A DNA stretch of 64,000 nucleotides from Bromus sterilis (taxonomy: Eukaryota; Streptophyta; Magnoliopsida; Poales; Poaceae), in NCBI GenBank assembly GCA_950022295.1, contig OX465598.1, positions 115,427,001-115,491,000 of the forward strand. The letters are read 5' to 3'. The notes beneath the pieces are model-generated. The model saw nothing but the letters and a program-made list of their open reading frames with translations. It was not told the DNA's origin and searched no databases. This document shows, in pieces, positions 1 through 9,711 of this stretch. Made by a program: the position numbers and the translations under genes. Within the stretch, counting starts at the first letter, position 1. Each line of letters starts with the position of its first letter.

Positions 1-822
1 CGCGATCTTTGGCTCGGGGACGAAGACGAGTGCGCTGCGCGTGCTGGACAAGGTGGAGGGAGCTAAGGAGCTCGTCGGCCACGTGCTTTCCACGGCGGCG
101 CTCCGGTGGGCTCACTATCGGCAGCGATTTCGTGAGAGGGAGAGGAGGAGAGTGACCAGAGAGAGAGAGGGGAAGGGTACGGGATGTTCTGGGCGTCGTC
201 GTGGCGTCCTGGGGGAGAAGAGCGGGCCCTGGAAGCTCCTCGGTGGCGTGCGCGGCGGTGAGCTCGCCACCTAGCTACTTCGGGCGCCGGGGAGGAAGAC
301 GACATGGGAGTGGGTGTGGGCTTGGGCCGGCTGGGCTGCTGGGGTTTAGTTGGGCCAGAAGGCCAGGGTCTCCTCTTTTCTTTTTTTGTTCTCTTTTTCT
401 TTCTGTAATTTTGTTGTGCCTTGATAAATAAATACCTAGGAAATTTATAAAATGCCAAAAACTTTTACATGGACTTACAAAGCATATAGTTAGCCACTCA
501 CAAGTTTTGGAGATTTTTGAAAATCAAACAATTTGAATTTTAATTCAAATTGGAGTTTAATTTAATTTCCAAGGCACCTTTTGAATTTTTGAATATTCCA
601 TGGGCATGGGAATGAACCCAAACCACTTTTAAAATGATCAGCATCATTTATAGGAATTTTCCAACTATTCAAATGATTTTTGGAAAAAGATTTTTATCTG
701 GCCATTTGAATTAAATTCTTTAGGGCTTTTCTTTTCCCCATTTTTGAATTTCTTTTGAAATTTTTGCATGATGCAAAGGGTCAAACAAGCCCTAGCACTT
801 ACCCTAGTTGGGGGTTCTGACA
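1..822 (-). mobile_element. Ty3/gypsy LTR fragment
   Basis: This is one end of a long LTR, read on the minus strand, cut by the window edge. It ends at 822 with CTGACA, and its last 350 bp closely match the LTR ends at 13,277 and 28,001 (same AT-rich stretch, 'gcaaaggg...aagc', 'cctagcacttacc'). The GC-rich part at 1-350 is only partly similar to the other copies. It is inserted into a copia-like LTR, because the sequence from 823 resumes at the point that is uninterrupted at 7391. The 5 bp after it (TATAC) should be the target duplication, but the other copy lies outside the window. Open frames in the GC-rich part look like composition effects. Whether this is a solo LTR or part of a whole element cannot be seen. 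Confidence 0.85.
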
Positions 823-1163
823 TATACGCACGCCATCGTGATGCTGAAACTCTGGTTCTGGAGGTCTGCTTTCGCTACCTTCGCTGGATCGGAGAACGGA
901 GGTCGTCATCGAGTCTCGTACGTGTGCGAGTACTACGAGGTGCTACACGTGTGGCACTACACCCATCCGGGTGCTCAACACAACCAGGGGTCTGTGAACT
1001 TCGTTCGGCTACATCAACCACATTTGTGGGAACGTTTCCCGCGCAATGGACTACACGCCGAGGTATGTTATTCCGCACTCCTTTCCGTTACGGTAATACG
1101 GCTAGCTAGATCTTGGGTTATGGGAAACGCTAGTTAGAAAATTTTTGTGTTTTCCGCTGCACA
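823..1163 (+). mobile_element. 5' LTR remnant of copia-like element
   Basis: This is the last 340 bp of the 5' LTR. It matches 7391-7677 in the 3' LTR and then continues about 55 bp further to its end near 'ctgcaca', 10 bp before the primer site. The exact end (1161 or 1163) is uncertain. It contains a short hairpin, CACCC-atc-cGGGTG, which is also present in the 3' LTR near 7530. Confidence 0.8.
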
Positions 1164-1172
1164 CCCCAATAG

Positions 1173-1183
1173 TGGTATCAGAG
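1173..1183 (+). other. Primer binding site (tRNA-iMet type)
   Basis: TGGTATCAGAG is the usual complement of the initiator methionine tRNA 3' end in plant LTR retrotransposons. It lies about 10 bp after the LTR end and fixes the plus-strand orientation of the element. Confidence 0.85.
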
Positions 1184-2239
1184 TTAGGTCTATGCTTAGT
1201 ATTACTGTACGGATATAACACATCGGGGATGTGGGCGTTGATTGTATGATTGTTACCCTCCCACGTGTACTTGTTCACATCAGCGGCATCGTTTGATGAA
1301 GCGGCCCCCGACCAACCTTACGCGTACTCTTACGCGAGACTGGTTCCACGCTTGACATGCAGCATGTACGGTATAAAGTGGCTCTGGGGGGGGTGTCTGT
1401 CTCTCTACTTTAGCGGATGTGGCATTTGCAATGGAGGGCCCTTACGGGGTGTAATAGAGACAATCGTATGGTTGACGTTGTGGTTGACTCGTAGGTTAAA
1501 ACCTGTTTAACTATGAAAGCCCTAGCAGTCACATAAAAATTGAAATATACAACTAGATTGTCTAAACTTTGTATTTCTAAGTGGGGGCTATCGTTTGTTT
1601 GATTGTGATGTAGTGATCGCTTTGCTATATGTTACTCAAAAGTAGTAAACGTCATCATGATAAAAAAACTCAAATGTAGACACTGTAAACTGAGTGTTGT
1701 CATAGTTCAAACATCTTAAAACTTGCTAGTATATGATACACGACGGTAGCATGTGATATGATGATCCCTTAACAAAGCCAAACACAAGTATTCTATCAAA
1801 GTGTGCACCACCTGGAAGGATCTCCCATATGGCCGACATTCTGTACATATCGGGTGTCACACATATTAAGCAGCGTTCGCATGAGGTTGGGTTCGGCAAG
1901 CCTAGCATATGCATATATGGCCTTGCTGAGCAGCATATAACATGGAGGTCAATTTGGCGAGCCTAACATATGCAGATACGGCCTTGGAATACGAGAGATC
2001 GAAAGATCGAGCATGAGTCACAATATACAGATAATGTGATCGCACAAGTTGTTGTCTACCTTTGAAACTGACCCGTGAGCCGTGTGATATTCGAGGGCGG
2101 GCAGTGAATTTGGATCATGTAATCACTAAAACTTCTTAGGGATGATTGTTTTAGTGCGAGCTCATTTGTAATATGATTATATGAAATCATTGTTGTGAAC
2201 TATTCTTAATTGTGTTCCTTGCAATTATGTTTGTAGAAA
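1184..2239 (+). other. Leader between primer site and gag
   Basis: About 1.05 kb with no recognisable coding sequence. It would be the untranslated leader of the copia-like element. A pyrimidine-poor stretch ending TTTGTAG just before the gag ATG could be a splice acceptor, but no donor is convincing. Confidence 0.55.
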
Positions 2240-3028
2240 ATGAATGCACTAGAGCAACGTGAATTATCTTTCTTCATGGAGGGTGAAAGACTTAGAGTAG
2301 ATGGGTCAAACTTTGTTGACTGGTACTCACGCCTTAGGACTTCGCTCAAAAGAGCAAACATCTTGTTCACAATAGAAATGCATGTGGAAGAACATCCGGA
2401 CGACGATGTTGGCGATCAGGAGATACTTGATCATTATGCTCGCCGACAGAAGTGCTCCGTAGTCAGGAATGTCATGATTTTCAGCATGTCAAAGGATTTG
2501 GGTATTCATTTTTAGGACACTGGCTCATATGACATGATGGACACGCTAAAGACAATGTTCATATGTGAGTTCAGAGTTGCTAGATTTGAGTCAGAAAGCA
2601 AGTTTCTATCTACAAAGATGGAAGAACACACAAGCCTTGATGATCACTTAGACAGGATGCATGAGATGTACCTGACCCTGGTGGAGGACTATGAATATTG
2701 GACAATGAACGAAACCACCATAGAAGAGTTTGCAATAAACACATTATTGCACTCGCTTCCTCCGAGTTATGGTGATTATGTTCATAGCTATGTCAGAAGT
2801 GGAGCTAATATGAGTCTGCAGAACTTCATACCTAATCTCTTGGCTGCAGACATTGCTCCTATCGAGGATGCAGAAGTCGTGGATGGAGAAGGTATATACT
2901 TGATATACTTTATAAATGTTTGTTCACTTATACAACACTTGCAGTTAATGAGTATCTGATACTTATTGTGTTTTATGAAAACAGGACCTGCCGTTGCATG
3001 GACGGGAAGAGGTGAAATCAAGGATTGA
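2240..3028 (+). pseudogene. Copia-type gag, broken by a stop
   Basis: This is the capsid-type protein of the copia-like element. The N-terminal half (from MNALEQREL, 2240-2515) has the pattern FxGxNFxxWxxRLRxxL, with a Trp in 'NFVDWYSRL'. The second half (2534-2959) has 'LSTKMEEHTSLDDHLDRMHE', then a 'LHSLPPSYGDYV' motif typical of copia gag (UBN2-like). Both halves are in the same frame and are separated by an in-frame TAG at 2513-2515. The frame then runs into a candidate intron (2892-2984). If that is spliced, the protein gains 14 residues and stops at 3026-3028. No CCHC zinc knuckle and no protease follow. The assignment is by motif pattern only. Confidence 0.7.
2892..2984 (+). other. Candidate intron at the 3' end of gag
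   Basis: GAAG|GTATAT at the left and a T-rich tract ending AAAACAG|GA at the right bound 93 AT-rich bases. Removing them keeps the gag frame open to a TGA at 3026. The intron itself carries a stop if retained. This is an inference from splice consensus and frame only. Confidence 0.4.
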
Positions 3029-5982
3029 TGGAAATCAACTCAGTTGATGGCCAACATGGATTCCGCCGAGACATCTCTCATAGGAGATACTTAGAGTATT
3101 AGATAAATCTTATGTAATCATTATAGTATGAATACTTAGTTGAGTGTCTTGCATCTCGCGAGACAAAGTTATTCATGTAATGAGACAAGTCAGTTGTTCT
3201 GGTTAAATGAATAAAGTTTGATTATACTTTGATTACGTCTTGATTTATAATATGATAGAAAGCATTTATAATACTACTATTATTGTCAAGTGATATTCAA
3301 TGTTTAATGATAAAGTTGTCTTGATTACAACAAGTCAAAGATTTGATTGCATAAAGTGATTTCATAACTGATGAATTCATTAAATGTATGATCTATTAAC
3401 TTGTGAGTTCATTATCAAATCAAAGTCATAAATTGATTGCTGAGATGGGTTAGATACACGATCTATGAACCTCTGCAATAAATATGACCAAGACAAGGTT
3501 CTAGCAAGTAGAACTTGTGCCAATCATTATACATAAATGATGTACTAAATGGGCACATGAGTTATCATTAAATACTTCATATGATTAATTGAACATTGTA
3601 TTCAATTGAGATCATAAAACTGAGATTCAGGAATCACAGTGTGAAGTAGAATATAAGGATACAAATCACTAAGCTATGATCTAAGTGAGAAGTATTAAAG
3701 TTGACATAATGGGAGACTTGTGGAAATTGTACCACAAATTACTATGGAAGTTGAAAGTGCTAGACTACTTAAACCATTCGTAGTCATACTAAACTGTAGT
3801 ATGGTCTAAAACGTTCTTTCCCCTTGCATTAAAATTATTAACGAACAAGGTTGTTTAATTCATTAAGTTAAAACACTCACTTCATGAATTAGGAAACCAT
3901 CCCGAATCTAATGGGACAAGATAGCTCCATAAATGATGGTGTTAGAAAGTTTCTAAAGAAAGAATTTTTGTGTATCAAAATAGCAAGCAATTGAAATTAC
4001 ATATTCTCCCCGAATAGCAAAATTTGTGTTGCCTGATTGGTAGTGCGAGAAGAAGTCTCTCGACACGGATCCAATGGGAGATAATGGAAACTTTGACCAA
4101 GGTATTGGACCTTGCCTTCAGAATATCAGAGTATTGCAACGGAAGCGTGTTCCGCTGTAATGACGCTATATAAGGAAGGATATGCCAAATACGATTGGTC
4201 TTGGTATATGAGTTGAAGCCTTAGTTGAATTTAGAAGGTTTTCATGAATACGTTCTATACAGAACAATAATCATGAGTCTTCTTAATAAAACAAAAGGAA
4301 TAACATTGCTTGAAATGCAAAGGAATGATGGTAGCGTAGAACACGAGGAGAAATGAAATCATATTGAGTTACATATAGGATGGCTCACATTCTGTGAAAT
4401 AAATCGGTTATTTCATATTCTCTACAAACTGGAAAGTTATTGAGAATAATGTAACGGGTATAAGGCATAATTTTGGTTCATAAAACTGTTATGACCAAAG
4501 TTCAATATTGATTGTCTACGGAAACGTAGAAATGCTTTAATCAATAAAGTATTTCATTTACACTACAGTGGACCATAGCCTGGAATTGTGTCTCATTCAA
4601 ATTGGGATTTGAAAGTAAATTGCAATAGGCATGACGAAAGTTTATTTCATTAAAAAGATGGACTATAGTACCTCAAGACAGGAACCCTCAACCTTGATTT
4701 GATCAAGTGATTTTGTGATGACCAAAATATTGAGTGGACCTGCAATTTCATGAAACTGAGTGGGAGCTTCGGAAACTTCCAAGAGACTTGGAATGTAGAG
4801 GGCATTTTCTGAGTGGGAGCTTTGAGAGAATTATTGTTATGTAAGACATAAGAATAAAGATGTTAACTCGATGAAAGCTAAACCACAAATATATGAGTAT
4901 ATGATAGATATATTTGAGTGGGAGCATGATCATTATCTCAAACATGTATGCATTGATATGTGTGAAGAATTATCTCATATGTATATATATGGACATGCAT
5001 TGATTGTGTATATAGAGAATCGTCTTATATACACATATGCATTATGATATATATAGGGCATAAGGCAAATAAAACGCAAGATTACAAGAATCTTCTTTTA
5101 TGTGGACTACTAACACGTTACACGTTGAAATCTATAAGATTAGATTAAGAAACGTCTAATGAACTAGAGTGAAGGTTGGAATAATCTTCTAGACAAGAAG
5201 CGGGTTCTTGTGGCTATAAATTATATAACGGATGAAAATCCAAATATCACAAGCAATGTCTTGATAGAAGAATAGAGATGCACCATGTACTTGAACATGT
5301 GATCTTATATGTTCTTGACATATGATTCTACCATAAAACATGTGTTGTGAATCCAACAAAAGAATGACTCAAAAGTTCTTGAAAGAAGAACAAATTCCCA
5401 TGTGCTTGAGGAGTAAAACACAGAATCTGAATAAGGTCCATGCATTCAGTATATGAGGAATACTGGGGACTATGCTCTAAATTATAGAAAGGATAATAGA
5501 CTTGAATGTAATGCAAGATTACAATTGCAAGCCATATTATGAGTCTATATGGAATTAGAGACATCACCGAAGATTTGTAAGAAATGTGAGCAAGATTCAC
5601 AACACTACAAACATAATACTACTTAAAGAAAGTAGACGTATGCATAAAAGTTTAGAGTAAGAAGTATTGACTTATGGCTGAGTGTATTTCCCAGTATATA
5701 TGACTATGGATAAGTCTTCTGAAGACCGAACCAAAGGATCACTAAAGGTTACTGTGAAATAATAGTCTCACTCTCCCGCGAAACTTATATCCAACCATTA
5801 TATGATAATGAGTGACATGTCAAACTAGTTGACCTATACCAGTTGCAAAGAAAACATACGAATCTGAATTGGTGCAGTTCGTTGAAGAACCCTCTTCCAT
5901 GAGCAAGCATGATCAATGAACACTTATGCGATAAGATGATTATGATCGGGAAAATGCGGCTAGATTATTAGCACTCTAGTGC
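3029..5982 (+). other. Non-coding interior of copia-like element
   Basis: About 3 kb of AT-rich sequence with stops in all frames. No RT, integrase or RNase H motif could be read. The last 400 bp, up to 'ctctagtgcaagtgggag', resemble the usual tail upstream of a copia polypurine tract, so this may be a decayed pol region or filler of a large retrotransposon derivative. Confidence 0.6.
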
Positions 5983-5993
5983 AAGTGGGAGAC
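5983..5993 (+). other. Polypurine tract
   Basis: AAGTGGGAGAC lies immediately before the TGTTGG start of the 3' LTR. This is the expected plus-strand priming site. Confidence 0.75.
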
Positions 5994-7680
5994 TGTTGGA
6001 TATATGCTCTAGAGGCAAATAATATATGATTATTCCAATATATCTAAGCAAGTTCATAACCAGTTTCATACCGTGCTAGAACGGTATCAGTGAAACAGTG
6101 ATACATGTGTGGTATAGAAAACCCCAGAGTTCCTAGTTAGCCTCTATATCAATAAATAGTTCATGGTCAACATGATGGTCGTGGTTTTGCGATCATGGAC
6201 AATCAAGTATCTTGACTTAGGTCACCTCACTGGATGAGTGACGTGATGACCATTACCCAAAGCAAGCATTACAACATGATCAATCTTATGAAGGTTCAGT
6301 GTTGTAATTACAGAACGTAGTAGATCGTTCCTTTGACCGTGAGTACGTGCATAATTGCTATCTACTCAGATGCTTTGACTTACATCCCACCACATGACTA
6401 AAATATGCGGGTCATAACGGTTGTATCTTGGGTATTCCATGGAGATATGTGGAGGAGTATTGTTACAAGAGCGGGATTTGTCAATCCATGTAATGGATAG
6501 ATACTCGGGGCCCACTCGGTGAGATTCCATCCATAAAGTTGCAGCGTGTGACTAGGTCATGGGGATGAATATCACGGGAACGAGTGAATAAGGATTTGTT
6601 CAGAACGAGGTTGAACCAGACATAGGATGTCATTCATCGAATCTCGGAACAATCCAGTATCGCTGCCAAAGGGAATGCTATACGACGTAAGGTCCAATCG
6701 GTGTTGATATCCGGAATGCACAGGGGTCATTATGGGCATCCAGGTCCCGCTGATGATCATTGACCGTAGCCTCATCTCGGTCATGACTGGAGTGTTCTCG
6801 GACCATAGGGTAACACACATAAGGGATCGATGAAATCGGATACCTTTTCGGAACTATCGGAGTTACCGGAGATGTGAGAGAGAACTCCAAAATCGTTTCG
6901 GAGGGAAGACGGAAAAGGTTCCGTGGTTTTCGAATTGTTCAGAAAGTTATTTAGATATGTTTTATTATTTAGTTAAATGAATTAGATATTAAAATATAAT
7001 TTAAATAATTAAAAGGAATAAAAGTTCTTTTATTTTTCTTTAATAGAAAGGAAAAGGAAAAAAATGGGGTGGCTAGGCGCCATGGGCCTTGGGCCCATGT
7101 GGCCACTGGGCCATGCATGCATGCACGCCATGCACATGTGGCCGGCCACATGCAGCCACCTCACGGCCATGTGCTAGTGCGTGGCTTAGCACTTGTGGTT
7201 TAGTACCACATCGCTTAGCTACGTAACTGCGTGCCCTCTTTTCCCCTATATATAGATATGGAGGGCTTTTACACACAGAAAATTTCAAAAAAATACAGAT
7301 AAATTCTGTTGATCTTTCTCTCCCTCCTTCTCCCTCCTTTGAGCGGACTCCCCTTGTTTGGAGGCTGCACTAGGTTGGATATGTCTCCACTATACGCACG
7401 CCGTCGTGCTGCTGAAACTGTGGTTCTGGAGGTCTGCTTCCACTACCTTCACTGGATCGGAGAACGGAGGTTGTCATCGAGTCTCGTATGTGTGTGAGTA
7501 CTACGAGGTGCTACACGTGTGGCACTACACCCATTCGGGTGCTCAACACAGCAAGGGGGCTGTGAACTTTGTTCGGCTAGATCAACCACGTTTGCGGGAA
7601 CGTTCCCCACGCAACGGACTACACCCTGACGTTTGTTATTCCGCACTCCTTTCCGTTACGGTAATACGGCTAGATAGATC
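5994..7680 (+). mobile_element. 3' LTR of copia-like element, interrupted
   Basis: It starts TGTTGGATAT right after the polypurine tract. The part 7391-7677 is nearly identical to the 5' LTR remnant. At 7680 it is cut by the CACTA-like terminus, and the final 50 bp or so ('cttgggttatggg...') seen in the 5' LTR are not found anywhere in the window. It contains a TATA box at 7247 and an upstream snRNA-type element at 7203. Confidence 0.85.
7203..7254 (+). promoter_or_regulatory. LTR promoter with USE-like box and TATA
   Basis: GTACCACATCG (7203-7213) differs from the plant snRNA upstream sequence element (RTCCCACATCG) by one base. It is followed after 33 bp by TATATATA (7247-7254). In plant snRNA genes a 33-34 bp gap goes with RNA polymerase II. 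A leader starting near 7280 would fit. Function is inferred. Confidence 0.5.
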
Positions 7681-7900
7681 CACTGGTAGAAAGAGGCCCA
7701 TTTGTCCTGGTTCCAGAAGCCCATTTGTCCTGGTTCCGGAACCGGGACTAAACGGTCGTTACTAATGCCCAAAACATTTAGTACCGGTTGGGCCACGAAC
7801 CGGGGCAGATGGGCCTCCACGTGGCCGTTGTGGCTTGCCCAGGCGGGAGGGCCTTTTGTCCCGGTTGGTACCACCAACCGGGACGGGATAGTTTTTTTTG
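7681..7900. repeat. Left terminal and subterminal repeats
   Basis: The terminus is followed by two direct copies of CCCATTTGTCCTGGTTCC (7698 and 7719). Further copies of the ACCGGTTGG/CCAACCGGGAC type lie near 7783 and 7859-7885, some as inverted pairs. Confidence 0.65.
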
Positions 7901-8139
7901 AAAGGGTGGGGGGAGTTAGGGGGTTTTGCAGTGGTTAATTTAGGGGTTTCATATATTGTTTTAGCTAGCTAATAAAGAGAGTTGTGTACTCTCTTATCAC
8001 CATCTAGGATTCATCTCATATATATCATCATCATCATAATTAATATCCAACACACAAAGGTCCTTTGCTAGTTTAACTTCGCTAATATCAAATACAAAGT
8101 TCCATTTCCATAATATTATACCTCGACTCCTCATATATA

Positions 8140-9348
8140 TCACCTATGAGACTGCTCATCCTCAAAAGGGTAAATATAAAAAAACCAAAATACACCTTCA
8201 TTTCCATAATGTAATATGGAGAAGACCTTGTCCCAATCTTTTATATTCTTCCGAATCACTATCTGTTTCCAATTTTTTATTCTTAAGGAGCCACCATCAC
8301 ATTCACTTTCAGTGGAGTAGTCAGTCTTGAAGAGTTCTTCCCATGGCCGTAGGCATCCACAACTGTAAGCTCGCCTCAAGAAGGCATCCATCTAGGCACA
8401 TATTTTTTCGGGATTTTCTGTTGAAAACATATGAGTAAAATACTTAGTAATGCGGTATAGTTAATCTTAGGTCAAAATATTTCTGAAAATGATGAAGTAG
8501 TGACAGAACAGTAAAAAATCTCACCATGATATAGTTTGATACATATACCGGCAACAACTCGAGAACAAATGGAACATATGGAGTATAAGATTCTCTTGCA
8601 AAGCCAGTTATATCTTCAAGAAAGGAGATGTACTCATCTTGTTCATTCATGGTTAGCTCCTCAACTCCACCATTATAGAAAGCATTATCAAATATCTTGC
8701 GTACATCCATCGGAGCATAGAGATAAACTGGCAATTATAACAAAGTTGTCAACTTGGGAAGCAAAGAAATAAGGAAAGGAAACAAGTAAAATTTGGTTAA
8801 GAAACTCACGTTGAGATAGAACCAACTTCTTGTCGTCCACTAGCATCCAAATATTCTTATTTTTAAATACATCTCGGTGAGGTCCAAGATCAAAGGTTAT
8901 TTGCATACCCTCCTGTAATGCATATGCCTTGCACAATGCATCCTAATTTGGACAAGCAAAATAAGTGCACCAAGATTTATTAGTGACATCAATCCTCAAA
9001 GTTATACCATGTTTCGTCGTCTTTAGTTTGACTTCCTTTGTTTCATTCTTTTGCCAAGAATTGAATTTAACAAAGTCACATACTTGGCATCTTGCATAGC
9101 ATGGGATGCGCTAGTTGATTATAAAAAAATTAGACGTCAAAACAAAAATTTAAGTGCGAAGCATGCTTAAATAAGAAGGATGATGTCGACGCAGAAGTTG
9201 TATATACCGTTATTTTTTCGAAGTCACGCCTAAGCGTGAGGGAGAAATATCTTTCTTCATCCCCATCCAACTTTGGATACCTGCTGTCGCACCGACCCGA
9301 GTTATCGTCACAATTGGGGCACTGGACGAGTTGTTCATCGTCATCCAT
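8140..9348 (-). pseudogene. B3-like multi-exon gene, broken
   Basis: Four exons can be laid out on the minus strand with good splice sites: 9208-9348, 8810-9110, 8525-8727 and 8140-8417 (donors ACG|GTATAT, AAC|GTGAGT, ATG|GTGAGA; acceptors CTAG, CCAG, ACAG). Exon 1 starts MDDDEQLVQCPNCDD, contains a CxxC pair and ends 'RYFSLTLRRDF'. Exon 2 ends in 'MQITFDLGPH' and 'WMLVDDKKLVLS'. Exon 4 has 'SLRIKNWKQIVIRKN' and 'KVFSILHYGNEGVF', like the end of a B3 DNA-binding domain. It looks like a plant protein with two B3-like domains, but this is from pattern memory. Breaks: an in-frame TAG in exon 2 near 8944, and a frameshift early in exon 4 (the long frame restarts at 8391). Being inside a mobile unit suggests capture. 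A TATA box lies upstream at about 9450. Confidence 0.5.
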
Positions 9349-9375
9349 TTTCTGTGTTCATATATAATTCAAAAG

Positions 9376-9475
9376 ATTAGTTCGGTGTCGTCGTCGGCGT
9401 CATCTTGAGCCAAATGGCGAGATGGGAACGACGACTGGAAGGTGGGGGATTATATACCAAGAGAATAGGTCCCGG
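9376..9475 (-). promoter_or_regulatory. Promoter/leader module upstream of B3-like gene
   Basis: On the minus strand, GGTATATAATCCCCC (near 9450) gives a TATA box about 100 bp before the B3-like ATG at 9348. The segment 9382-9475 is a diverged copy of 19,004-19,107, which sits at the head of the other minus-strand transcription unit. It shares 'gtcatcttgagccaaatggc' and the TATA stretch. Confidence 0.5.
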
Positions 9476-9706
9476 TTGGTTCAAAGTTAATACACACAAA
9501 AAAGGATGAACTCGAATAAAAATGCAGCAATAATATTTTAAAACAAGGTTGCATAGTGCCTCATATTTGAAGTGCACACATAAGCAATTCTGGGATAGTG
9601 TGGCAACGAACTCAAGTAGGATGAACAAGTTTCGTACTTGTACATATCACAAGGGTGCTTGGTCACATATATATCGAGTAATACAATGGTAAACAACATG
9701 ACCAAT
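9476..9706 (-). other. Spacer holding the 3' part of an interrupted ORF
   Basis: AT-rich sequence between the B3-like promoter module and the gypsy insertion. Positions 9663-9706 continue the minus-strand frame that enters the gypsy element at 18,004 and stop at TGA 9663-9665. Nothing else is recognisable. Confidence 0.5.
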
Positions 9707-9711
9707 ACAGT
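9707..9711 (+). repeat. Left target-site duplication ACAGT
   Basis: ACAGT directly precedes the TGTCGGG end of the gypsy element. The identical 5 bp follow its other end at 18,004-18,008. Confidence 0.9.

Larger units (their letters stand above)
823..7680 (+). mobile_element. Copia-like gag-only LTR retrotransposon
   Basis: In order this holds a 5' LTR remnant, a tRNA-iMet primer site, a leader, a broken copia-type gag, a long non-coding interior, a polypurine tract and a 3' LTR starting TGTTGG. No protease, integrase, RT or RNase H could be recognised, so it resembles a large non-autonomous derivative that would depend on enzymes supplied by a relative. The LTR identity rests on 823-1110 matching 7391-7677 almost base for base. 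Both LTRs are interrupted by later insertions: gypsy at 822/823 and a CACTA-like unit at 7680/7681. The last 50 bp or so of the 3' LTR are missing from the window. Confidence 0.8.

Noticed and set aside
1..458. Overlapping open frames on both strands in the GC-rich LTR part
   Set aside because: They lie inside an LTR, overlap each other on both strands, are low in complexity and are not conserved in the other LTR copies.
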